Origin: Fibrobacter succinogenes
GTDB taxonomy: Bacteria > Fibrobacterota > Fibrobacteria > Fibrobacterales > Fibrobacteraceae
DNA: 64,000 nt
Assembly: GCA_902800815.1 (NCBI GenBank)
Contig: CADCGB010000004.1
Span: forward strand, 1-64,000
Direction of reading: 5' to 3'
In this document: one piece after another, positions 1 to 7,916 of the stretch
Layout of the letters: each line of letters starts with the position of its first letter
Numbering within the stretch: the first letter of the stretch is position 1
Notes under the pieces: model-generated
What the model was told of the DNA's origin: nothing
The model's input: the letters and a program-made list of their open reading frames with translations, nothing else
Databases searched by the model: none
Program-made: the position numbers and the translations under genes

Positions 1-563
1 TTGACCGTCCGATGAAGGAAGTGCTCGCCGACCTCACCAAGTATCCGGTGAAGACGCGCCTCTCCCTCAAGGGCACGATGATTGTGGCCCGCGACATGGC
101 ACACGCGAAGATTGCCGAAATCTTCGACAAGCAGGAACGCGGTGAAGAACTCACGGACGAAGAAAAGACCGTGCTCAAGGTTGTTTCTGACCACCCGATT
201 TACTACGCCGGTCCGGCAAAGACCCCGGCAGGCATGCCGACGGGTAGCTTCGGCCCGACGACGGCTAACCGCATGGACCCGTACGTGATGCGCTTCCAGA
301 GCAAGGGCGCTTCGATGATCATGGTCGCTAAGGGCAACCGCTCTCAGGACGTGACCGACGCCTGCAAGAAGTACGGTGGATTCTTCCTTGGTTCCATCGG
401 TGGTCCGGCAGCCATCCTCGCTGAACAGAACATTCTGTCCAACGACATCGTGGCCTTCCCGGAACTCGGCATGGAAGCCATCCGCAAGATCACCATCAAG
501 GACTTCCCCGCATTCATCCTCGTGGATGACAAGGGAAACAACTTCTTTGAAGGCTTGATCTAA
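1..563 (+). CDS. fumA: Class I fumarate hydratase, C-terminal part (5' end outside window)
   Basis: Interconverts fumarate and malate in the TCA or reductive succinate pathway, using a 4Fe-4S cluster. Only the C-terminal beta domain is present. The frame is open from base 3 with no start, so the gene begins upstream of the window. The sequence follows the class I (E. coli FumA/FumB-type) C-terminus: [84 protein letters not shown] and [15 protein letters not shown]. The ATG at 12 lies inside the domain and is not a start. A strong terminator follows 20 nt after the stop. A related class I hydro-lyase such as L(+)-tartrate dehydratase is possible but less likely, given the tight match to the fumarase C-terminus. 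Confidence 0.93.
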   Translation, partial: DRPMKEVLADLTKYPVKTRLSLKGTMIVARDMAHAKIAEIFDKQERGEELTDEEKTVLKVVSDHPIYYAGPAKTPAGMPTGSFGPTTANRMDPYVMRFQSKGASMIMVAKGNRSQDVTDACKKYGGFFLGSIGGPAAILAEQNILSNDIVAFPELGMEAIRKITIKDFPAFILVDDKGNNFFEGLI

Positions 564-583
564 ATTCTTGTTCTTTTGACATG

Positions 584-616
584 AAAATCCCGCCGGAATT
601 CACTGGCGGGATTTTT
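584..616. terminator. Bidirectional intrinsic terminator after fumarase
   Basis: A perfect 11-bp inverted repeat (AAAATCCCGCC at 584-594, GGCGGGATTTT at 605-615) encloses a 10-nt loop. The A and T tracts at its ends make it usable in both directions. It sits between the end of the fumarase gene and the end of the convergent small membrane-protein gene. Confidence 0.85.
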
Positions 617-648
617 ATATGGTTAGTTTGTTCTGTGCCGTCACTTAT

Positions 649-951
649 CTAGCCCGTGGTATTTTTTTGGGGCTTGTTGTCCTTTTCCTTATTCTTTTTC
701 ATGCTCTTTAGCGCCTTGTCGAAATCGTCCTCGACGACATATTCGTATGGCTTGACTCCGGGCGGGAGCGCTCCGGCATCGCACATGATGAAAATGGCAA
801 GGCCGAACCAGATAGTAGAGGGCAGCGCCAGCATGCCGAAGAGCGTAGTTTCATCAAAATAGATGTTGTGCCCTATGACTAGGGTAGGGTACAGCAGGAC
901 TATCGCGATAATCTTGATCTTCAGTTTGGTAAGCTTGATTTTTTTCATAGC
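649..951 (-). CDS. Small hypothetical membrane protein
   Basis: About 100 residues from the ATG at 951. A TTG at 1014 would add 21 residues but lies inside the probable promoter region of the divergent lipoprotein gene. Neither start has a convincing ribosome-binding site. The protein begins MKKIKLTKLKIK and has two hydrophobic stretches (around residues 12-27 and 39-58), then an acidic/basic tail rich in Lys (KSMKKNKEKDNK), probably cytoplasmic. The segment GALPPGVKPYEY between membrane and tail is the most distinctive part. I do not recognise the family. It shares an intergenic region with the divergent lipoprotein gene and ends toward the fumarase terminator. Confidence 0.55.
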   Translation of the reverse strand, partial: AMKKIKLTKLKIKIIAIVLLYPTLVIGHNIYFDETTLFGMLALPSTIWFGLAIFIMCDAGALPPGVKPYEYVVEDDFDKALKSMKKNKEKDNKPQKNTTG

Positions 952-1018
952 GTAGTCAAAATTTAGTTTGATAAATTCGAATTTGTATGGAGCCGTTCTT
1001 TTTTTCGTCTCCAATTGC

Positions 1019-1024
1019 TATATT
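1019..1024 (+). promoter_or_regulatory. Possible -10 box for the 1050 lipoprotein gene
   Basis: TATATT 26 nt upstream of the ATG at 1050. No good -35 is visible. The same hexamer recurs at a similar distance before several other genes in the window (see findings). Confidence 0.3.
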
Positions 1025-1049
1025 AGTATTGTATAGGAAGGAGGTTTTT

Positions 1050-2579
1050 ATGAAAAAGTTTGCATATCTTGTGCTGTTTGTGTTCATCGTGGCATTTCTT
1101 GATGCCTGTGGCGACGATGGCAGCGACTCTATCTCACCCTCGGAAGGGAAGGAATCTTCGCCTGAAGACGTGCTGAGCAGTAGCGATGTGCAAGACCCGG
1201 AACAACAGCCCCTTAGTAGCGCAATGCCCGAAGGTGCAGGGTCCTGTTCTTCGGTCTCGTCTAGTAGCGTATCGTCATCTTCGGACGTGTCAAGCAGCAG
1301 TCTTGCAGAATCCAGTAGTTCGTCTAAACCCTTTACTATCGATGATATGGAGTTTGTGCAGATCGGCCCCTATGAGTTTGCGACCAAAAACCTAAATATC
1401 CCTGTAGAAGGCAGCCGCTGTTACGACGACTTGGAAGAAAATTGTGAACGTTACGGACGCCTGTATACGTGGGCTGCGGCCTTGGCCATAGATGAATCCT
1501 ACAACTTCAAGAGGTATGGAGAACTGGTAGAACCTCATCAGGGTATATGCCCCGAAGGAACGCATATTGTCACTTATGATGAGTTGGCTGAACTATTTAA
1601 TATAGTGGGAGATATAAGAGATACGCTTGAAGAAGAAATGGATATACCTGAAGAAGATGATTTGATAAAGAAACTCAACAGGGGCCAAGGTGGCTTTTTC
1701 GATACCACGGGAACCTTTGTTGGTATTGATTCTGTGGCCGGTCTATGGATTGCCAATGAATCGACTGTAAATATTCCCAGCTACGCCTGGATGGTTACCT
1801 TCGAAAATGACGATTTTGGATATACCTCCTACATTGCTATTTTCAATAAGACCTTTGGTGCGTTCGTTCGCTGCGTTAAAGGGGAGGCGTACACCATAGT
1901 TTCTTCCTCTAGCGAAGCAGAAGTTCCTTCGTCCAGTTCCAAGGCGGATCTTACGCTAACGGTTGCCGAAGGGTGCGAATCTGCTACTCGCGAGAACTGG
2001 AAATACCTCAACCCTGATGTTGAATATGGTTGTATCAAGGATTCCCGCGATGGAAGGTATTACAAGACTTTAGTCCTGGACGATCAAATGTGGATTGCCG
2101 AAAATCTGCGCTATGTGCCGGAGAATACAAAAATCCAGAGTTGGTGCCTTTCCGAAAAGGATGGTGAATGTGATGAATTCGGCCGCTATTACCATGGTAA
2201 TGCCGTTGCAGCCAATCCGGGAATTTGCCCTGAAGGTTTCCATGTTCCAAGTATGAGTGAATTCCAAAAACTTATCAAGTACGAAGAGAAATCCCTGATT
2301 TCTGTAGACGGGTGGAAGAAGAACCAATATTCGTTTGAAGGCGACAATGCGACAGGAATGTCGTTCATTCCAAGCGGGGTCCGTGGCTACGATGATGGGC
2401 TTGGCGCTGGTTGGGAAACGGGTGTGTTCAGTTGGGTAGATGCATCCGCATTCGCTTGGACGAGCACCTCGGATCACTTCATGGGTTATTATCATTTCGC
2501 TATAGACAATTACAGTGATATAAGTTTCGCTGGAAAGGCTGCCGGTTTCGGGATTCCGATCCGCTGTGTCAAAAACTAG
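1050..2579 (+). CDS. Lipoprotein with Ser-rich linker and two Fibrobacter paralogous domains
   Basis: 509 residues. The start is the ATG at 1050, preceded by AGGAAGGAGG at good spacing; the in-frame ATG at 987 has no such site. The signal peptide MKKFAYLVLFVFIVAFLDAC ends in a lipobox with Cys20 as the lipidated residue. Residues about 45-115 are a low-complexity Ser linker. A first paralogous domain (about 120-280) is degenerate: the usual WMAENL core reads FATKNLNIP, but CYDDLEENCERYGRLYTWAAA, GICPEGTH and AFVRCVKGE are recognisable. After a short Ser linker (about 289-301), the second domain (about 340-509) is canonical: MWIAENLRY, GICPEGFHVPS and IPIRCVKN. Probably surface-exposed or periplasmic; no biochemical function is known for the domain. 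It stands alone with its own RBS and terminator. Confidence 0.88.
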   Translation: MKKFAYLVLFVFIVAFLDACGDDGSDSISPSEGKESSPEDVLSSSDVQDPEQQPLSSAMPEGAGSCSSVSSSSVSSSSDVSSSSLAESSSSSKPFTIDDMEFVQIGPYEFATKNLNIPVEGSRCYDDLEENCERYGRLYTWAAALAIDESYNFKRYGELVEPHQGICPEGTHIVTYDELAELFNIVGDIRDTLEEEMDIPEEDDLIKKLNRGQGGFFDTTGTFVGIDSVAGLWIANESTVNIPSYAWMVTFENDDFGYTSYIAIFNKTFGAFVRCVKGEAYTIVSSSSEAEVPSSSSKADLTLTVAEGCESATRENWKYLNPDVEYGCIKDSRDGRYYKTLVLDDQMWIAENLRYVPENTKIQSWCLSEKDGECDEFGRYYHGNAVAANPGICPEGFHVPSMSEFQKLIKYEEKSLISVDGWKKNQYSFEGDNATGMSFIPSGVRGYDDGLGAGWETGVFSWVDASAFAWTSTSDHFMGYYHFAIDNYSDISFAGKAAGFGIPIRCVKN

Positions 2580-2624
2580 GCTTCTGCCCACTTACCGACT
2601 TCGGCCGACTTATTGACAACTGCG

Positions 2625-2655
2625 CCGCAACATTAAAGTGTTGCGGTTCTTTTTT
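2625..2655 (+). terminator. Intrinsic terminator after the 1050 lipoprotein gene
   Basis: Stem CCGCAACA (2625-2632) with TGTTGCGG (2639-2646), loop TTAAAG, then a T-rich tract to 2660. It separates the lipoprotein gene from the dcw cluster promoter. Confidence 0.8.
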
Positions 2656-2694
2656 TATTTGATAATGCACATCTGAGTACTAAAACGAAATCGG

Positions 2695-2709
2695 ACCTCG
2701 GTACGAGGT
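2695..2709. promoter_or_regulatory. Short perfect palindrome upstream of mraZ
   Basis: ACCTCG-GTA-CGAGGT, two 6-bp arms with a 3-nt centre. It lies in the 264-nt non-coding region ahead of mraZ, about 135 nt upstream of its start. It could be an operator or a chance palindrome. Confidence 0.3.
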
Positions 2710-2777
2710 ATGCTTTCTGTAAGTTTTTTCGAATCGTACCCTGAAATGGGCGTCATTTTCCATTTTGTGTTGCTGCG

Positions 2778-2804
2778 GTGGTAGAAAATGTTTAATTTTA
2801 CCAC
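2778..2804. promoter_or_regulatory. Imperfect inverted repeat at the mraZ promoter
   Basis: GTGGTAGAAAAT (2778-2789) and ATTTTACCAC (2795-2804) are perfect 10-bp complements apart from one unpaired G. The repeat lies 40 nt before the mraZ ATG and immediately upstream of a possible -10 (TATAAG, about 2809). This position suits an operator or a short 5' hairpin. MraZ is known in other bacteria to repress its own operon through TGGGN repeats. One TGGGC lies upstream near 2748, but the regularly spaced triple repeat is not evident here. Confidence 0.35.
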
Positions 2805-2843
2805 GTGTTATAAGTGTTGTGGCAAAGTGTGTCAAGGAATCAA

Positions 2844-3320
2844 ATGGATTTAGGCTATTTCATAGGCAGCGCCAAGACGGCGATTGACGGAAAGGGAAGG
2901 TCTTCCTTCCCTAGGGAACTCCGTCGCCAGCTGTGGGCTTCCGAAGGGACTGAGTTCGTAGTCGCTCGCGACTCGGACCACACCCTCCGGTTGTACATGC
3001 TGCCTGAGTACGCTAAATTCATGTCCGAACTCGATGCGTTCTATGATCGCCCTCGAGCCGATGAATTCCGGAAACAGCTCGATGCCAGCCTAGTAGAAAT
3101 GGATGGCCAGAACCGCATTCTTATTCCCAAGAAATTGCTGGAATATGCGGGTCTCACGACGGAAGTGGTTTACACTCCTGGTCGTGGACGCTCTCTGGAA
3201 TTGTGGAACCCCGAACGATACGAAAGCAAGAGCAACATCGAATCCGATGCTGCCCAGAAGTCGTTCGACGAAATGTTCCGCCTAATCGGTTCGTCGGGAG
3301 GTCTTGATGGCAAACGCTGA
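2844..3320 (+). CDS. mraZ: Transcriptional regulator MraZ
   Basis: DNA-binding protein that heads dcw clusters and controls them. About 158 residues from the ATG at 2844, which has AAGGA seven bases upstream; an earlier in-frame GTG at 2814 lacks a site. Two SpoVT/AbrB-like repeats are visible: GSAKTAIDGKGRSSFPRELR near the N-terminus and MDGQNRILIPKKLLEYAGL near residues 84-102. The second has DGQNR where DxxGR is usual. Length matches the family (about 150). The gene overlaps rsmH by 14 nt, which points to translational coupling. First gene of the dcw operon. Confidence 0.95.
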   Translation: MDLGYFIGSAKTAIDGKGRSSFPRELRRQLWASEGTEFVVARDSDHTLRLYMLPEYAKFMSELDAFYDRPRADEFRKQLDASLVEMDGQNRILIPKKLLEYAGLTTEVVYTPGRGRSLELWNPERYESKSNIESDAAQKSFDEMFRLIGSSGGLDGKR

Positions 3321-4320
3321 CCTCAGACAAACTAATTTACATACAAACGAATATTCTGCTGCGCTTGCGGGCGCTACCGATGGCGTGTTCTATCACGACC
3401 CCGTGATGCTCGCCGAATGCCTTGATGGCTTGAATATTAAGCCTAACGGTACTTATGGCGACTGCACTCTTGGCGGTGGCGGACATTCCTACGCGATTGC
3501 AAACAAATTAAATGAAGACGGAACGCTCCACGCATTTGACCGTGACGAGGAAGCTGTTGCGTTTGCGACCAAGCGCCTTGCGGGTGTCAAGTGCAAGTTT
3601 ATTGTGCACCCGGTGCGCTTCGGTGAACTGAAGAACGAAATTGCGCCGAATACTCTCGACGGGATTCTCTACGATCTCGGCATCAGCAGCCACCAGGTAG
3701 ACGATTCCAAGCGCGGGTTCACCTTTGTGGGTAATAACCCGCTCGACCTCCGCATGGACCGCCGTGAGGGCGTGTCTGCGCAGGAATGGCTCAAGAATGT
3801 CGAAGCCGAGACGTTGGCCGAGGCGCTCCGCAAGAATGCCGATATGGATCGCGCGTTCAAGCTTGCAACCCGCATTGTGGAGAGTGTTGCCGCGGTTGGT
3901 GCCGAAGGTCGCGAGGTGCTTCCCTCCGACATGAAGGCTGTGGTGGAATCGGTATTCCCCGACAAGAAGCGCGAGGTGAACGGCCTCTTGGCACGCGTAT
4001 TTCAGGCTATCCGCATGGAAGTGAACGGCGAACTCAAGGAAATTGAGGATAGCCTGAGTGCCGCGGTGGATTGCCTCAAGGTGGGTGGTCGCCTGGTGGT
4101 GATGAGCTACCACTCGGTGGAAGACCGCTGCGTGAAGGAAACTGCCGCGAAGTTTGAGAAGGCCTGTATTTGCCCCGAACATATGCCTGTGTGCATGTGC
4201 GGAGGCAATCACCAGCGCCTGCGTAAGGTGAATCGCAAGCCGATTCTGCCGACGAATGAAGAAATTGCAAGGAACAGCAGGGCTCGCTCTGCGAAACTAA
4301 GGGTATACGAACGGGTATGA
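3307..4320 (+). CDS. rsmH: 16S rRNA (cytosine(1402)-N(4))-methyltransferase RsmH
   Basis: SAM-dependent enzyme that methylates N4 of C1402 in the decoding centre of 16S rRNA. The start is the ATG at 3307, five bases after GGGAGG. Family motifs in order: HDPVMLAECLDGL, the SAM-binding loop YGDCTLGGGGHS, LYDLGISSHQVDD, NPLDLRMDRREGVSAQEWL, then the C-terminal VVMSYHSVEDRCVKE and a KPILPTNEEIARNSRARSAKLRV tail. 337 residues is close to the usual 310-330, with a slightly longer N-terminus. It overlaps mraZ by 14 nt and ftsL by 4 nt (ATGA), as is typical for dcw clusters. Confidence 0.97.
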   Translation: MANADLRQTNLHTNEYSAALAGATDGVFYHDPVMLAECLDGLNIKPNGTYGDCTLGGGGHSYAIANKLNEDGTLHAFDRDEEAVAFATKRLAGVKCKFIVHPVRFGELKNEIAPNTLDGILYDLGISSHQVDDSKRGFTFVGNNPLDLRMDRREGVSAQEWLKNVEAETLAEALRKNADMDRAFKLATRIVESVAAVGAEGREVLPSDMKAVVESVFPDKKREVNGLLARVFQAIRMEVNGELKEIEDSLSAAVDCLKVGGRLVVMSYHSVEDRCVKETAAKFEKACICPEHMPVCMCGGNHQRLRKVNRKPILPTNEEIARNSRARSAKLRVYERV

Positions 4321-4631
4321 GCGAAACTGAGAAAATGCCTGTACTGAAGACGAACAAGATGATCGCTTTGATCGTCGTGCTCGCCGCGTTCGCTATCGTG
4401 ATCGGTATCATGACGCCCCTTTACTTGCAGAACAAGATTAACGCGCTCTACAAGGAATATAGCAGGCTCGCGAACGAGACTACTGTTCTGGAAAGCGATA
4501 TACTGCAGTTGAAGCTCAAGGTGAACCAGTATTCTTCGCTGGAACGCTTGAGGGACTTTGCCGAAGTCGCAGGACTTGGGCTGAATGCCGTGCCGGTAAA
4601 GGTCATGGGCGAAGGAGGGGCCGGTGAATAA
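4317..4631 (+). CDS. ftsL: FtsL-like cell division protein
   Basis: Small bitopic protein of 104 residues. A short basic N-terminus is followed by one membrane span (about residues 16-38) and a periplasmic helix with heptad-like spacing (KINALYKEYSRLANETTVLESDILQLKLKVNQYSSLERL), as in the FtsL/FtsB pair that bridges FtsQ to FtsW-FtsI. Sequence conservation in this family is very low, so the call rests mainly on topology, size and position between rsmH and ftsI, where ftsL nearly always lies. It overlaps rsmH by 4 nt and ftsI by 8 nt. Confidence 0.8.
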   Translation: MSETEKMPVLKTNKMIALIVVLAAFAIVIGIMTPLYLQNKINALYKEYSRLANETTVLESDILQLKLKVNQYSSLERLRDFAEVAGLGLNAVPVKVMGEGGAGE

Positions 4632-6492
4632 CAGGGTCCAGATAGAACCGCTCGCCTTTATCAAGTGGCTCCTGATGAGCCTCATCGCTATCCTTGCTTG
4701 GCAGACGATTAGCATTCAGGTGGTGAACCGCGAAGTTTACCAGACCAAGACAGAAAGCATGGTGGTCAGCACGAAGGACGTGCATGCCGACCGTGGCCGT
4801 ATTCTGGACCGTAACGGGAACGTGTTTGCGGATAATGTCAGCGACACGGCGAACAACTATAGCCGCCTGTTCTTGCAGGGCAAGCTTGCAAGCCAGCTCA
4901 TTGGGAAGGTCGGCCATGATGGAAAGGGCAGCATGGGCCTTGAACTCACCTTCGACGAAAAGTTGAGGGGCGTTAGCGGCCTCAGGGTCGGAGTCAAGGA
5001 CCTCTACACGCGTTCTCGCGATGTGGCGAAGGCTGAGCCGGGCATGAGCCTTGTGCTGACTATAGACAAGAACATTCAGGAAATTGTTGAGAAGGCGCTG
5101 AAGGAAGGCGTTGCCGAATTTGATGCGAAGAGTGCTAGTGCGGTCGTGGTGGAACCCTACACGGGCGAAATCCTTGCGATGGCGAGCTACCCGACGTTCG
5201 ATCCGAACTCCAAGACGCAGGGCGTTGGTCGCATGTCGAAAAACGATATCGTCTCCATGTCGTACGAACCGGGTTCTACTTTCAAGGTGATTACCGCCGC
5301 TGCCGCAATCGAGAACAAGGTGGTTGACCCGACTCGCGTTTACGAGAACGAGGGCAAGTGCTGGAAATGGAACCCGAAATCGGAAAAGATCTGCGATACG
5401 CATATCTACGGCGACATGGACATGAGTGAGGCGATGGTGCAGTCCTCGAACATCGTGTTTGCAAAGATTGCTGACGAGGTGGGTGCGGATAAGCTTTACC
5501 ACATGGCGCGCAGTTTCGGTTTCGGTATGCCCACGTCGGAGTTCTTTGCCGGCGAAGAAAATGGTCGCCTGCTCAAGCCCTATGAACTCAAGCGCGATGA
5601 CCGTACGCTGAAGACGATGGGCTTTGGCCACGCGGTTTCCGTGACGCCGATTCAGATGGCGATGGCCTATGCGGCGGTCGCGAATGGCGGTGTATTGATG
5701 GAGCCCATGATTGTGCGTGAATGGCGTGATGCTCAGGATAGTGTTATCGAGAAAAGGCAGCCGACTCCCGTGCGTCGCGTGATTTCTGAAAGCACTGCAT
5801 CGACTATCCGTTCAATGCTTTACCGCGTGGTGAACAGCGGTACGGCGAAGAAGGTGGTTTCGAAGAAGATTCCCGATGTGCTGTTCGGCGGCAAGACGGG
5901 TACGGCAGAAAAGTTTAACCAGGAAACGCAGAAGTATGACCGCGACCATCAGGTGGCATCGTTCATTGGCCTTGCCCCTGTGGAAGATACGCGCTACGTA
6001 TGCCTGGTGCTGGTTGATGACCCGCAGGGCAAGCACGTGGGTGGCCTTACCGCTGGCCCGATTTTCCGCCGGATCATGGAAGGCATCTACTACAATCCGG
6101 AAACCTCGCCGCTTTCGCATAACCTGGCGCAGGTCAAGCCGCAGAACCCCTGCGATGTGGAATTTATGGGCATGACCGCCGATGGCGCGCAGAAGCTTGC
6201 CGATGACAAGGGCTGCAAGGTTACCTTCGTGGGCGAGGGGAACCGCGTGATGTCGCAGAATATGGATGGTACGGGCGAGGCGGGCATTGTGCTTTCGCTC
6301 GGGAACGTGTCGGCATCCAAGATGCCGGACCTGAACGGGCTTTCGCTTCGCGATGCTATGGAAATTATGGGCAACATACGTGTGAATGTGGAATACGAAG
6401 GCAAGGGCCGCGTAGTGGCGCAGTCCCCGAAGCCCGAGGAAGAACTCCATAAGGGGACCATTTGCAAGTTGACGCTCAAGGAGAGAGGCTGA
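4624..6492 (+). CDS. ftsI: Septal peptidoglycan transpeptidase FtsI (PBP3) with C-terminal PASTA domain
   Basis: Class B penicillin-binding protein that cross-links septal peptidoglycan. 622 residues from a GTG at 4624 preceded by GAAGGAGGGG. One membrane anchor (about 12-32); dimerisation region with DVHADRGRILDRNGNVFADN (52-71); transpeptidase domain with the active-site Ser in STFK (218-221), SSN (274-276) and KTGTAEKF (from 424). The C-terminus (about 563-622) is a single PASTA-like domain starting MPDLNGLSLRDAMEIM; such a domain occurs in Gram-positive and some other phyla but not in E. coli FtsI. It overlaps ftsL by 8 nt and its TGA shares one base with the murE ATG. Confidence 0.95.
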   Translation: MNNRVQIEPLAFIKWLLMSLIAILAWQTISIQVVNREVYQTKTESMVVSTKDVHADRGRILDRNGNVFADNVSDTANNYSRLFLQGKLASQLIGKVGHDGKGSMGLELTFDEKLRGVSGLRVGVKDLYTRSRDVAKAEPGMSLVLTIDKNIQEIVEKALKEGVAEFDAKSASAVVVEPYTGEILAMASYPTFDPNSKTQGVGRMSKNDIVSMSYEPGSTFKVITAAAAIENKVVDPTRVYENEGKCWKWNPKSEKICDTHIYGDMDMSEAMVQSSNIVFAKIADEVGADKLYHMARSFGFGMPTSEFFAGEENGRLLKPYELKRDDRTLKTMGFGHAVSVTPIQMAMAYAAVANGGVLMEPMIVREWRDAQDSVIEKRQPTPVRRVISESTASTIRSMLYRVVNSGTAKKVVSKKIPDVLFGGKTGTAEKFNQETQKYDRDHQVASFIGLAPVEDTRYVCLVLVDDPQGKHVGGLTAGPIFRRIMEGIYYNPETSPLSHNLAQVKPQNPCDVEFMGMTADGAQKLADDKGCKVTFVGEGNRVMSQNMDGTGEAGIVLSLGNVSASKMPDLNGLSLRDAMEIMGNIRVNVEYEGKGRVVAQSPKPEEELHKGTICKLTLKERG

Positions 6493-7916
6493 TGATTTCG
6501 GAAGGATTGATGCAGAACTTGTCTGTGAAGGGCCTGTGCGACGATTCCCGCCGCGCAAAGTCTGGCGACTTGTTCTTCTCGCTTTCGACAGAAGGATTCG
6601 AGGAATTTGCGCGCAATGCCGTTGCCGCGGGCGCTGTCGCCGTGGTGAGCGAGCAGGCTGCACCCGAGGGGCTTACCTCCCGCTGGATTCAGGTATCTGA
6701 CGTCAAGGCGGCGCGCCTCGAGGCTGCAAGGATTTTCTACAAGGACCCGTTCGCAAAACTGGCCTGCCACGCCGTTACCGGTACGAACGGTAAGACGACG
6801 AGCGCATTCCTGATGAACGCGATGCTCGAGTCTTCGGGCAAGAAGACCGCCCTCCTCGGGACCATCAAGAACAAGATTGGCGATACTTCCGTGGTGGCGA
6901 CGCTTACGACACCCGGGCTCCTGGACCTGTTCGCCTTTGCCGCGAAGGCCGTGGCGGCGGGCTGCTCCGACCTGGTAATGGAAGCCTCTAGCCATTCCCT
7001 GCACCAGGGACGCGTTGCCGGAATCAGTTTCAGGAGCGCCTTGTTCAGCAACCTCACGCAGGACCATCTCGATTACCACAAGACGATGGAGAACTACTTC
7101 GAGGCAAAGAAGCTTTTGTTCACGAAGTACCTCGCAGAAGATGGCGTTGCGGTGCTGAATATCGATGATGCCCATGGCGAAAAGATTTTTGACGAACTGA
7201 AGGCCGCTGGCCGCAAGGTGGTTGCCGTGTCGCGCCTCGGGAATGCAAAGGCCGACGTGAAGCCCGAAGGTGCGGTGAAGAGCACCGAGGAAGGCCTCGA
7301 GATGCTGCTCCCGATGATTGCGAAGGAAAAGTTGGAAACGCCGCTCTGTGGCGAGTTCAATGTGGATAACGTATTGCTGGTACTCGCCTGGGCGAATGCC
7401 ATCGGGATTCCGGAACTCGCTATGCGCGCGGCGATTGCGAGCGTGCGCGTGCCGGGTCGTTTCGAGAAGGTTTGGAACAAGGGTGGCCGCCACGTGATTG
7501 TGGATTACGCCCACACGCCCGATGCCCTTGAACGCGTGCTGAATACGGCTCGTAGCCTCTGCCGCGGTACGCTTTCGACCGTATTCGGCTGCGGTGGTGA
7601 CCGTGACCGCACCAAGCGCCCGATTATGGGGCATATTGCCGAGACGCTTGCCGACAAGGCCTGGCTCACCTCTGATAACCCGCGCACGGAAGACCCGCTT
7701 ACGATTATCGAGGATGTTCGTGCCGGAATGAAGACGGAAAAGTTTGAGGTGGTCCCTGACCGTGCCGAGGCGATTCGCAAGGCATGTGCCGCCCTGAAGG
7801 ATGGCGACTGGCTCGTGATTGCGGGCAAGGGGCACGAGGACTACCAGATTGTCGGTAAGACAAAACACCATTTTGACGACCGCGAACAGGCGGTGAAGGC
7901 GATGGAAGAATGCTGA
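6492..7916 (+). CDS. murE: UDP-N-acetylmuramoyl-L-alanyl-D-glutamate--2,6-diaminopimelate ligase
   Basis: Cytoplasmic ATP-dependent Mur ligase adding the third residue of the peptidoglycan stem peptide. The start is the ATG at 6492 in a TGATG junction with ftsI; the in-frame upstream start at 6462 lies inside ftsI. The N-terminal domain has the CDDSRRAKSGDLFFSL substrate-binding segment. The central domain has the P-loop TGTNGKTTSAF, MEASSHSLHQGRVAG and LFSNLTQDHLDYHKTMENYF. The C-terminal domain has DYAHTPDALERVL, FGCGGDRDRTKRPIMG and SDNPRTEDP. The DNPR motif is the signature of enzymes using meso-diaminopimelate rather than lysine. 474 residues, normal length. It overlaps murF by 7 nt. Confidence 0.96.
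   Translation: MISEGLMQNLSVKGLCDDSRRAKSGDLFFSLSTEGFEEFARNAVAAGAVAVVSEQAAPEGLTSRWIQVSDVKAARLEAARIFYKDPFAKLACHAVTGTNGKTTSAFLMNAMLESSGKKTALLGTIKNKIGDTSVVATLTTPGLLDLFAFAAKAVAAGCSDLVMEASSHSLHQGRVAGISFRSALFSNLTQDHLDYHKTMENYFEAKKLLFTKYLAEDGVAVLNIDDAHGEKIFDELKAAGRKVVAVSRLGNAKADVKPEGAVKSTEEGLEMLLPMIAKEKLETPLCGEFNVDNVLLVLAWANAIGIPELAMRAAIASVRVPGRFEKVWNKGGRHVIVDYAHTPDALERVLNTARSLCRGTLSTVFGCGGDRDRTKRPIMGHIAETLADKAWLTSDNPRTEDPLTIIEDVRAGMKTEKFEVVPDRAEAIRKACAALKDGDWLVIAGKGHEDYQIVGKTKHHFDDREQAVKAMEEC

Noticed and set aside
987..1049. Upstream ATG at 987 as start of the first lipoprotein
   Set aside because: It lies before the promoter-like TATATT, has no ribosome-binding site, and would bury the signal peptide; the ATG at 1050 has a strong site.
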